64,000 nt of DNA from Devosia neptuniae (lineage in GTDB: Bacteria > Pseudomonadota > Alphaproteobacteria > Rhizobiales > Devosiaceae). Position numbers and translations under genes: made by a program. The stretch covers positions 1,856,501-1,920,500 of the forward strand of contig NZ_CP104965.1 of the NCBI RefSeq assembly GCF_025452235.1, read 5' to 3'. This document shows, piece after piece, positions 24,930-34,501 of this stretch. The notes under the pieces were generated by a model, which made no database searches, was not told where the DNA came from, and saw nothing but the letters and a program-made list of their open reading frames with translations. Positions within the stretch are counted from its first letter, which is position 1; each line of letters starts with the position of its first letter.

Positions 24930-26096
24930 ATGACCACGTCTCCCGCCCTCGACGCCAAGCTTGCCGAAGATGGCCCAGCCATTTCCGGCCTCAAGCCCGG
25001 CATGGACCCCATTTCCGATGCCGCCGCCGGCCAATGGACGCTGATCTGGCGCAAATTCCTCGGCCAAAAGGTCGCCCTGTTCTGCGGTGGCGTCATTTTG
25101 GTGCTCTATCTCATCGGTGCCTTCGCTGAATTCCTGGCGCCGGGCCTGCCCGATACCAGCCGCGCCCAATACACTTACGCCCCGCCGCAAAGCATTGGCC
25201 TGTTCACCCCCGATGGCCAATTCCAGCTGCATGTGAAGGGCTATACAATCGCCATCGACAAGGCTGCGCTTCGCCGCACTTTCGTGGTCGATGAGAACGT
25301 CATCGTCCCCGTCGGCCTCTTCGTCGAAGGCCCCGCCTACAAGTTCTGGGGCCTGTTCGAATCCAACCGGCACCTCATCGGTCCGCTCGACCCGACAGAG
25401 ACCATGTATCTGCTCGGCGCCGATCGCCTCGGCCGCGACCTGCTCAGCCGGCTGATCTATGGCACGCGCATTTCCATGTCGATCGGGCTGATCGGGGTGT
25501 GCGTGTCGCTGTTCCTCGGCGTCGTGCTCGGCTCCATCTCGGGCTATTTCGGCGGCTGGGTCGATACGGTCATTCAGCGCGTCATCGAAGTGGTCAGCGC
25601 CATGCCCACCATTCCGCTCTGGCTCGGGCTGGCCGCCGCCATCCCGCTCACCTGGTCACCCATCAACGTCTATTTCGTCATCACCATCATCGTCTCGCTC
25701 TTGGGCTGGACCGGTCTGGCGCGTGAAGTGCGGGGGCGTTTCTTCTCGCTCCGCAACGAGGACTTCGTGACCGCCGCCAAGCTCGATGGCTCGTCGGAAC
25801 GCCGCGTTATCTTCCGGCATATCCTGCCGTCGCTCACCAGCCATATCCTGGCTGTGGTAACGCTGGCCGTGCCCTCGATGATCATTGCCGAAACCTCGCT
25901 CTCCTTCCTCGGCGTCGGCCTCAAGGCGCCCGTGGTCAGTTGGGGCGTGTTGCTGCAGGACGCGCAGAATATCCGCTCCATCTCGACCGCCCCCTGGCTG
26001 CTCATCTGGCCCAGCCTTGCCGTGGTGATCGCGGTGCTGTCCTTCAACTTCTTCGGCGATGGCCTGCGCGATGCCGCCGATCCCTATGAGACCTGA
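24930..26096 (+). CDS. ABC permease, DppC/OppC type, with extended periplasmic loop
   Basis: The 388-residue permease is longer than ordinary DppC (about 300). The extra length is a roughly 100-residue stretch between the first membrane helix and the LLGADRLGRDLLSRLIYGTR motif. It runs about residues 65-165 and includes IGLFTPDGQFQL and YKFWGLFESNRHLIGPLD. A loop of this type occurs in YejE-like and some sugar-transport members. The rest has the normal EAA loop (NEDFVTAAKLDGSSERRVIF) and C-terminal GDGLRDAADP. Confidence 0.9.
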   Translation: MTTSPALDAKLAEDGPAISGLKPGMDPISDAAAGQWTLIWRKFLGQKVALFCGGVILVLYLIGAFAEFLAPGLPDTSRAQYTYAPPQSIGLFTPDGQFQLHVKGYTIAIDKAALRRTFVVDENVIVPVGLFVEGPAYKFWGLFESNRHLIGPLDPTETMYLLGADRLGRDLLSRLIYGTRISMSIGLIGVCVSLFLGVVLGSISGYFGGWVDTVIQRVIEVVSAMPTIPLWLGLAAAIPLTWSPINVYFVITIIVSLLGWTGLAREVRGRFFSLRNEDFVTAAKLDGSSERRVIFRHILPSLTSHILAVVTLAVPSMIIAETSLSFLGVGLKAPVVSWGVLLQDAQNIRSISTAPWLLIWPSLAVVIAVLSFNFFGDGLRDAADPYET

Positions 26097-26106
26097 GGAG
26101 CACACT

Positions 26107-27816
<1,710 letters not shown>

Positions 27817-27820
27817 CCAA

Positions 27821-28852
27821 ATGACACTTAATCAGCGTGCCGTGCTCACCGGTGCCGGCGCCATGAGCCGCAAATGGCTCGAGGCCATCAAGACCATCGG
27901 CAGCGTCGACATCGTCGGCATTGTCGATATCAATCCGGCCAATGCCGAGGCCCGCGCCGCCGAGCAGAACATCAATCCCGAGATCGGCAGCGACCTCAAG
28001 ACGATGTTGGATAAGTTCTCCCCGGAGATCGTTCTCGACGTCGCCATTCCCGCCGTTCGTCACGGAATTGTCTCCACCGCCCTGGCCGCCGGCGCCCATG
28101 TGCTGTCGGAAAAGCCGATGGCCGAAACCCTTGATCAAGCTCGCGATTTGGTCGCTCGCGCTGAGGCTGCCGGGCGTCTGCACGTCGTCATCCAGAACCG
28201 CCGTTATCTCGCCCAGCTGCGCCGTATCCGCCGCCTCGTCGCCTCCGGCGCCATCGGGGATATCACCGGCGTGCATTGCGATTTCTTCCTCGATCCGCAC
28301 TTCGGCGGCTTCCGTGAACAGATGCCTCATGTCCTCCTGCTCGACATGGCCGTGCACACCTTCGACGCCGCCCGCTTCGTCATCGACGACGCCGCGACCT
28401 CGGTCTATGCCGAGGAATGGAATCCCGCCGGCTCCTGGTACCAGCGCGACGCCTCGGCCTTTGCCAGCTTCCGATTTTCGCAAGGCGCCGTAATGACTTA
28501 CCGCGGCTCCTGGGCGGCGCCGGGCTTCCGCACCAGCTGGGAAAGCGCCTGGCGCATCACCGGCACAATCGGCTCCATCCTCTGGGACGGCGCCGACGAC
28601 CTCCGCGCCGAGCGCTCGCTGCCTCTCGTCGCCGGCAAGCTGCTGCCTGACACGGAAGTCATTGAAATTCCTGCGCTAGATCCCGCCGACCGCATCGGCG
28701 GGCATCTCGGCGTCATCAGCGATTTCATTGCCGCCACCCGCGGCGGTCCGGAGCCGGAAACGGTGGGCCGGGAAAATATCAAGAGCCTCGCCATGGTTCT
28801 CGGCGCCATCGACAGCGTCGGTCAGGGCAGGCGTGTCGAAATTATAATTTAG
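27821..28852 (+). CDS. Gfo/Idh/MocA family oxidoreductase
   Basis: The 343-residue NAD(P)-dependent enzyme has a Rossmann glycine loop (LTGAGAMSRKW), the EKP motif (LSEKPMAETL) and the C-terminal beta-sheet domain of the family. Members oxidise or reduce sugars, often at C1 or C3. It comes directly after the ATPase gene with a short gap and a weak ribosome site, so it is probably coupled. It may act on the sugar freed by the GHL6-like enzyme. The substrate is unknown. Confidence 0.9.
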   Translation: MTLNQRAVLTGAGAMSRKWLEAIKTIGSVDIVGIVDINPANAEARAAEQNINPEIGSDLKTMLDKFSPEIVLDVAIPAVRHGIVSTALAAGAHVLSEKPMAETLDQARDLVARAEAAGRLHVVIQNRRYLAQLRRIRRLVASGAIGDITGVHCDFFLDPHFGGFREQMPHVLLLDMAVHTFDAARFVIDDAATSVYAEEWNPAGSWYQRDASAFASFRFSQGAVMTYRGSWAAPGFRTSWESAWRITGTIGSILWDGADDLRAERSLPLVAGKLLPDTEVIEIPALDPADRIGGHLGVISDFIAATRGGPEPETVGRENIKSLAMVLGAIDSVGQGRRVEIII

Positions 28853-28862
28853 GAGATATTTC

Positions 28863-29777
28863 ATGGCATTAGACCCCAAAGCCATTCGCATCGGCACCAT
28901 GATCCGCGGCCACGAACCCGATCCGGTCGGCTATCTCGAAAAGATCCTGCCGCACGGCTTCGAGAGCATCGAGCCCTATTTCTGGCAGACCGTGAACAAG
29001 GACCTCCCCGAACTCGCCAAGCGCCTCAAGGACGTCATCGGCGACCGCGACGTGACCATCTCGACCCTGGGCATGTTCGGTAACCCATTGGAAGAACAGC
29101 CGAAAGACCTGGAGACGCTACGCGGCTGGGAAGCGCTAATCGACAACGCCCACCATTTCGGCGCCACCTGCGTCGCCGGCTTCACCGGCCGCATCCGCAA
29201 TCGCCCGCTGCCCGAAAGCCTGCCGCAGTTCAAAAAGGTCTGGACCGAACTGTCCAAGCGCGCCGCCGATAAAGGGGTTCGGATCGCCTTTGAAAATTGC
29301 GCCATGCGCGGCAATTGGGAAACCGGCGACTGGAACATTGCCCACAATCCCGACGCCTGGGAAATGATGTTCAACGAGGTGCCGGAAGACAATATCGGGC
29401 TCGAATGGGAGCCCTGCCACCAGATGGTCTATCTCATTGATCCCATTCCGCAAATCCGCAAATGGGCGCACAAGTTCTTCCATGTACACGGCAAGGACGC
29501 GACCATCCGGTGGGATGTCATCAAGTCGCAGGGCTATGGCGGCAAGGAGAAAGCCGTCTGGATGCGCACGCCGGGTTTCGGCGATACCAATTGGACCGAC
29601 GTCATTTCCGAATTGCGCCTGGCCGGCTGGTCCGGCTCGATCGACATCGAAGGCTGGCACGATCCGGTCTATCGCGAAGAGCTGGAAATGGTGGGGCAAG
29701 TGCACGGCCTGAACTATCTCAAGGCCTGCCGTGGCGGCGATTTCATTGCCTATCCCGGCCCGCTCAAGGGAGCCTGA
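28863..29777 (+). CDS. Sugar phosphate isomerase/epimerase family (xylose isomerase-like TIM barrel)
   Basis: The 304-residue protein has an AP endonuclease 2/xylose isomerase-like TIM barrel with probable metal ligands in ENCAMRG, LEWEPCHQM, HVHGKD and DIEGWHDP. Enzymes of this group epimerise or isomerise ketoses and some 3-keto sugars. The ribosome site AGGAGA is clear. It sits between the oxidoreductase and hyi, which fits sequential conversion of an oxidised sugar. The precise reaction is unknown. Confidence 0.85.
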   Translation: MALDPKAIRIGTMIRGHEPDPVGYLEKILPHGFESIEPYFWQTVNKDLPELAKRLKDVIGDRDVTISTLGMFGNPLEEQPKDLETLRGWEALIDNAHHFGATCVAGFTGRIRNRPLPESLPQFKKVWTELSKRAADKGVRIAFENCAMRGNWETGDWNIAHNPDAWEMMFNEVPEDNIGLEWEPCHQMVYLIDPIPQIRKWAHKFFHVHGKDATIRWDVIKSQGYGGKEKAVWMRTPGFGDTNWTDVISELRLAGWSGSIDIEGWHDPVYREELEMVGQVHGLNYLKACRGGDFIAYPGPLKGA

Positions 29778-29780
29778 TCC

Positions 29781-30566
29781 ATGCCGCGTTTTTCAGCCAA
29801 TCTTTCAATGCTTTACCCCGACCTGCCTTTCATGGACCGCTTCGCGGCAGCGGCCGCCGATGGGTTCAAGGCGGTGGAATATGTCGGCGCCTACGACCAG
29901 GATCCCGCAGCCTTGCGGCGCCTGCTCGACCAGCACGGCTTGGTGCAGGCGCTGTTCAACCTGCCGGCGGGTGATTGGGCGGCGGGTGAACGCGGCATTG
30001 CTTGCCACCCCGATCGGGTCGAGGAATTCCGCCGCGGCATCGCCAAAGCCATCGACTATGCCAAGGCAACGGGCTGCGATCAGGTCAATTGCCTCGCCGG
30101 CATCGCTCCGGCCGGGCATGATCGCGCCATACTGGAGCAGGTGCTGATCGACAATCTCGCTTATGCCGCCCCGCTTCTGGCCGAGGCCGGGATCAAGCTT
30201 TTGCTCGAGCCGATCAATACCCGCGATATTCCGGGCTTTCTGATCAATTCTACCGATGATTATGAGCGGATCGCGGCGGCGGTCGGCACCGACAATCTCT
30301 ATCTGCAATATGACTTTTACCACATGCAGGTGGTGCAGGGAGACCTGCTGCCCAACTTTAGCCGGCTGCAATCGCGCATTGCTCATGTCCAGGTGGCGGA
30401 CAATCCGGGGCGCCATGAGCCGGGGACCGGCGAGATCAACTATTCCAACATTTTCGCGGCACTGGACGCGGCTGGCTATGCCGGCTGGGTCGGCGCCGAA
30501 TACAAGCCGAAGGCTGCCACCAGTGCGGGCCTCGGCTGGTTTGCACCCTGGAGGGAACGGGCATGA
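29781..30566 (+). CDS. hyi: Hydroxypyruvate isomerase
   Basis: The 261-residue TIM-barrel enzyme matches Hyi over its length: FSANLSML, FNLPAGDWAAGERGIACHPD, LLLEPINTRDIPGFLINST, QYDFYHMQ, ADNPGRHEPGTGEINY and GAEYKP. Hyi interconverts hydroxypyruvate and tartronate semialdehyde. The sequence is also close to OtnI-type 2-oxo-tetronate isomerases, so the true substrate could be a C4 acid. It is followed by glxR with an ATGA overlap, so the two steps are tightly coupled. Confidence 0.88.
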   Translation: MPRFSANLSMLYPDLPFMDRFAAAAADGFKAVEYVGAYDQDPAALRRLLDQHGLVQALFNLPAGDWAAGERGIACHPDRVEEFRRGIAKAIDYAKATGCDQVNCLAGIAPAGHDRAILEQVLIDNLAYAAPLLAEAGIKLLLEPINTRDIPGFLINSTDDYERIAAAVGTDNLYLQYDFYHMQVVQGDLLPNFSRLQSRIAHVQVADNPGRHEPGTGEINYSNIFAALDAAGYAGWVGAEYKPKAATSAGLGWFAPWRERA

Positions 30567-31420
30567 AGATCGGTTTTATTGGGCTGGGCGTCATGGGGCG
30601 CCCGATGGCAGCGCATCTCATCGCTGCCGGGCACGATGTCTTTCTGCATCGCGTCAAGGATGCGTCGCAGCCTCTGGTCGAGGCGGGCGGCAAGGCGCTG
30701 GGAACTGCCCGCGCCGTGGCCGAAGCGGCTGAAATCACCATTCTCATGCTGCCCGATACGCCGGACGTCGAGGCGGTCCTGTTCGGGCCAGATGGCGTTG
30801 CCGAGGGCTGCGCGCCCGGCAAGCTGGTCATCGACATGAGTTCGATTTCGCCCGGCGCCACCAAGGCTTTTGCCGCTCGGATCGCCGAGACCGGCGCCTC
30901 TTATGCCGATGCACCGGTGTCGGGCGGCGAAGTGGGCGCCAAGGCTGCGTCCCTCACCATCATGGTGGGCAGTTCGGAGGCCGATTTCGCCCGAGCCAAG
31001 CCGCTGTTTGAGCTGATGGGCAAGAACATAACCCGCATCGGCGGGGTGGGGGATGGGCAGACGGCCAAAGTGACCAATCAGGTCATTGTCGGCCTCACCA
31101 TCCAGGCGGTGGCCGAAGGGCTGGCCCTGGCAAAGGCGGCCGGCGCTGACGTGGCCAAGGTGCGCGAGGCGCTGATGGGCGGCTTTGCCGCGTCGCGCAT
31201 CCTCGAAGTTCACGGTGAGCGCATGATCAAGCGCACCTTCGATCCCGGCTTCCGGATCCGCCTGCATCGCAAGGATATCGGGCTGGCGATGGAGGCCGCC
31301 AAGTCTCTCGAGCTATACCTGCCCCATGCCGCCAGCCTGCAGCAATTGATGAACAAGGCGCTGGCCGATGGCCTTGGCGACAAGGACCATTCGGCCTTGA
31401 TCAGCTTGCTGCAGGACTAG
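30563..31420 (+). CDS. glxR: Tartronate semialdehyde reductase (2-hydroxy-3-oxopropionate reductase)
   Basis: The 285-residue NAD(P)H enzyme of the beta-hydroxyacid dehydrogenase family has an N-terminal IGFIGLGVMGRPMA dinucleotide motif, the substrate segment DAPVSGGEVGA and the catalytic lysine region (AKVTNQVIV). ALMGGFAASRILEVHGERM is closer to GlxR than to GarR. It reduces tartronate semialdehyde to glycerate. Its start overlaps the hyi stop. The TAG (31418-31420) is one base from the stop of the convergent gene. Confidence 0.88.
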   Translation: MKIGFIGLGVMGRPMAAHLIAAGHDVFLHRVKDASQPLVEAGGKALGTARAVAEAAEITILMLPDTPDVEAVLFGPDGVAEGCAPGKLVIDMSSISPGATKAFAARIAETGASYADAPVSGGEVGAKAASLTIMVGSSEADFARAKPLFELMGKNITRIGGVGDGQTAKVTNQVIVGLTIQAVAEGLALAKAAGADVAKVREALMGGFAASRILEVHGERMIKRTFDPGFRIRLHRKDIGLAMEAAKSLELYLPHAASLQQLMNKALADGLGDKDHSALISLLQD

Positions 31421-31421
31421 G

Positions 31422-34124
31422 CTATTCCACGGCCGCCAGGGGCAGGCCGTTGGATTGCCAGGCCTCAATGCCGCCGCGATACCAGAAGGCGTTCCAGCCC
31501 AGGGCGCCGGCGCGCAGGGCGCCGTTATAGGATGAGCGGTCCTGCCGATCGCGGCCGAAGAAGATGACGGGCATCTTGGCGTCGGTGGCGGTTTCCTCCT
31601 TGAGCCAGCCATCGACGGCGCTCTGGAAACGGTCGGTCAGGCTGCCATCCTTGCCGGCATCGGTCACCGAAAGCGCGCCGGGAATGGTTTCGGCCAAACC
31701 ACTGGTATCCACCAGCAGCATCGGCGTGCCCTCGTTCAGCGCGGCGGCCAGGTCTTGCGTGGTCAGGATCTGGGCCTTGCTATGGCTGGCCGGGGTGGGT
31801 CCCTTGTAGGGCGCAGGAAACAGCACGCTGGTGACCGGCACGCCCAGATCGGCCAATTCGTCGGCCGAGGTGGCATTGCCTACCGATGCGGTGCTGGTCT
31901 TGGCGACATTGCCGGCGCTGCTGGTCGGCTGGGTCTGCGTCGCGCTGCCGGTGTCGCCGGTGCCCATTTCGATGTCGGAGATCATGAGGGCCAGGTGCTC
32001 GATCAGATCGTAGCACATGGTGATGGTCCCCTCGCGGGGATCGTACCAGGCATTGAGCTCGCCACAATCCTTGTAGGTGACGGCGATTGGGCGGGGCAGG
32101 GCATAGTTCTTGGACAGGTTGTCGGCAAAGCCACGCAAGCCGTCGCCGAATGTCGTGGCCAGGAACGTGCCGATCTCGCTGTTGGATGGCTCAAAGGTCA
32201 CTTCGACCTTGGCGCCGGGCGCATCGGCCGGCAATTGCCCTTCGGGGAACCAGGTGTCGACCCTGGTGTGCGGCGCCAGGATGGTGCGCCAGGCGCGGTT
32301 CTGCTTGGTGAATTCTTCCTCGCAACGTCCCAGGGTGCGCTCGTCGAACTTGATCTGTTCGGCCATGTCGGTGAAGATTGCCGGATTGCCGCCATACATC
32401 ACGCAGAACACATTGCGGAACCGCTTGAGGTCGGGGGTATGCTCGTCCTGCCAGGGGGTTTCGCCGCCGCCCTGCTGCTGGGCCAGCATGCCGCTATAAT
32501 ACCATTGCAGGGCCGAATAGGTCGCCACTTCCCGGCCGATCGCGTTGATCCCCTCGTCTTCTGTCGGGTACATGGTGGGTTCGACCACCTTGAGCGCCGA
32601 GAAGATGTCGACGGAATCTTCTTCCGGGCCGGTGGAGGGGATCTGCAATTCCCCGATCAGCGCATGGCCGAATTCATGCATGAAAATACTGTTGGTGAGG
32701 CCCAGATAAACCCCGATCAGGCGCGCTTCGTCATGGCCGAACATCGGCACACCAGCGCCCACCGATGTCGTGCCACCCGAAGAGGGTGTTCCACTGGAGG
32801 CAGGCGTTCCGGCCGATGCCGTGCCGGCGCCTGAGGAGATGGTGAAGCCACCGACATAGAATTCGCCGCGTTCATAGGCCAGAATGCCGATATCGCCGCC
32901 AAGGGCGGGATCGTCCTGAAGCTGGGCGATGACCTGGCCATTGAGCCGGAATTCGCCAAAGCCGGGGCGCTCGACAAATTGCAGCACGTCCTTGCCGCCA
33001 CCTTGGGCGGCGCCCGCAAGCCGGCCGACTTCACGCCCCTTGCCGTCGGCGCCAAAGCACAGCACCAGCCCGTCGCGGGCGGCGGTGATTTCCCCGATGC
33101 AGGAGGCGCTGCCATCGCTGCTTTCGATCAGGATGCCGGCTGCGGATTTGGTGAAGTTCGCCGCATCCTCGCCCTGTGGCGGCAGGATGCCGATATCGAG
33201 GCTGGTGACGCGTTCGCCCGAGGTCAGCGGGCCAACCGGCATTTTGTAGACCAGCTCGCTCGAGGCGGTCGCGGAATTGACCAGGACCAGCCAATTGTCC
33301 TCGAAGAACAACTGCCAGCCTTCCTTGTCATCGCTGCCATTGATGGTATCGGCCAGCGGACCCATGATGGCCGCCATTTTATTGTCGCCGCCACCTGAAT
33401 TTTCCCCCGTGCTGCCACCGCCGCTGCTGGGCGCGGTGCCCGATCCCGAGCCGCCGGCGCTGGCGCCGCCCTTGGGTGGCAGGCCGGTGCCGCCCGAGCC
33501 GCCTTTGGGTGGCAGGCCCGCGCCGCTGCTGGCCTCGGGGCCGCTGATCTGGAAATCGGCCAGCCCGAAAGTGCCGCGTTCATAGGCCATGATGCCGATT
33601 TCGGCGCCAAGCGCTGTGGCATAGGTGACGTCACCGATCTGGGTGTCGTTGATGAAGAAGCGCGCGGCGCCGGGGACTTCGACCATGGTGATGATGTCGC
33701 TGCCATCCATGCGGGCGGCATTGGGCACCGAGGCGATAGACTTGAAATCGCCCTCGATGACGCAGAACAGGTTGCCCTTGGCCTCGGCGGTGATTTCCAT
33801 CAGGCAGACGTCATTATTGGTGGCGCTGCGGGCGAGCAGGCCAATGGCGGCTTCCGGAATCTGGGATTTCAGCGTGACGTTGACGGTGATTTCCCGTCCG
33901 TCCGTGGGCGGCGGGCCGGCATTGATCGCCAGTGTCTGCTCGGAGCCTTCCAGCGTGTCATTGCGCAGGACGAACCAGCCGCCTTCTTCCCCGGCCTGCC
34001 AGCCTTTCACCAATTGCTGATCCACCGCGCCGGCAAGCGGGCCGAGTACATCCTGCGCCCACACCTGCGTGGCCGAACCGAGCGCCACTAGTCCCAGCGC
34101 CAATACCAAGGATTTGCAATTCAT
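31422..34124 (-). CDS. Secreted DUF4344 metallopeptidase-like protein with duplicated N-terminal domain and rhodanese-like C-terminus
   Basis: The 900-residue protein starts MNCKSLVLALGLVALGSATQ (signal peptide to about 24). Residues 27-195 and 251-432 are two copies of one unknown domain, each ending near AYERG and separated by a Gly/Pro/Ser-rich linker. A second linker leads to a DUF4344 putative metallopeptidase with HEFGH at about 483-487 (the HExxH zinc motif). The last 130 residues are rhodanese-like (LLVDTSGLAETIPGALSV, AFWYRGGIEAWQSNGLPL). The loop that should hold the catalytic cysteine reads FFGRDRQDRSS, so it is probably not a sulfurtransferase. It resembles the CXXCW subgroup linked to PQQ catabolism, minus the cysteines. 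Confidence 0.8.
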   Translation of the reverse strand: MNCKSLVLALGLVALGSATQVWAQDVLGPLAGAVDQQLVKGWQAGEEGGWFVLRNDTLEGSEQTLAINAGPPPTDGREITVNVTLKSQIPEAAIGLLARSATNNDVCLMEITAEAKGNLFCVIEGDFKSIASVPNAARMDGSDIITMVEVPGAARFFINDTQIGDVTYATALGAEIGIMAYERGTFGLADFQISGPEASSGAGLPPKGGSGGTGLPPKGGASAGGSGSGTAPSSGGGSTGENSGGGDNKMAAIMGPLADTINGSDDKEGWQLFFEDNWLVLVNSATASSELVYKMPVGPLTSGERVTSLDIGILPPQGEDAANFTKSAAGILIESSDGSASCIGEITAARDGLVLCFGADGKGREVGRLAGAAQGGGKDVLQFVERPGFGEFRLNGQVIAQLQDDPALGGDIGILAYERGEFYVGGFTISSGAGTASAGTPASSGTPSSGGTTSVGAGVPMFGHDEARLIGVYLGLTNSIFMHEFGHALIGELQIPSTGPEEDSVDIFSALKVVEPTMYPTEDEGINAIGREVATYSALQWYYSGMLAQQQGGGETPWQDEHTPDLKRFRNVFCVMYGGNPAIFTDMAEQIKFDERTLGRCEEEFTKQNRAWRTILAPHTRVDTWFPEGQLPADAPGAKVEVTFEPSNSEIGTFLATTFGDGLRGFADNLSKNYALPRPIAVTYKDCGELNAWYDPREGTITMCYDLIEHLALMISDIEMGTGDTGSATQTQPTSSAGNVAKTSTASVGNATSADELADLGVPVTSVLFPAPYKGPTPASHSKAQILTTQDLAAALNEGTPMLLVDTSGLAETIPGALSVTDAGKDGSLTDRFQSAVDGWLKEETATDAKMPVIFFGRDRQDRSSYNGALRAGALGWNAFWYRGGIEAWQSNGLPLAAVE

Positions 34125-34501
34125 TTCAGGTTTCCAGAAGAGACGGTTCCCGGCAGCCACAGCGGTTTATAGCCATCTTTGACCATCATGCCTGCCAAGA
34201 CTCTGTCAAGCGGCAGAGCATGCTCGAATCTGCCTAGAGGAGGTCCATATCCACCTTGACATGCCCTTGGAGGCCACGTCTGCGGAGAAAAAATGCCGTC
34301 ACCTCGATGCACTGGGGCCCCCATTTGTCCTGTCATTGCTGTTTTGACGCTTGAGCCTGGGCGGTCCTTGGGTGCCGATGCAGATTATTTTTGCACTGTG
34401 ACCGGAGGCTGACGCCGAAAGCTTCTGCGTGCCTGCCAGCCATGCTAGATGTGCCGGATGCAATCGTCGTTCCGACGCAATTTGGGCCTTAGCGTGCGTT
34501 C
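34125..34501. other. Divergent intergenic stretch of 377 bases
   Basis: This gap separates the DUF4344 gene from the ABC transporter gene. I see no coding frame with a ribosome site, no strong palindrome and no RNA gene. It must hold the promoters for both neighbours, but none stands out. The short frames within it read like random GC-rich DNA. Confidence 0.5.

Noticed and set aside
34161..34336. Small minus-strand frame in the gap before the first ABC exporter
   Set aside because: No ribosome site, no family features and an unusual composition for a protein. It is left as intergenic.
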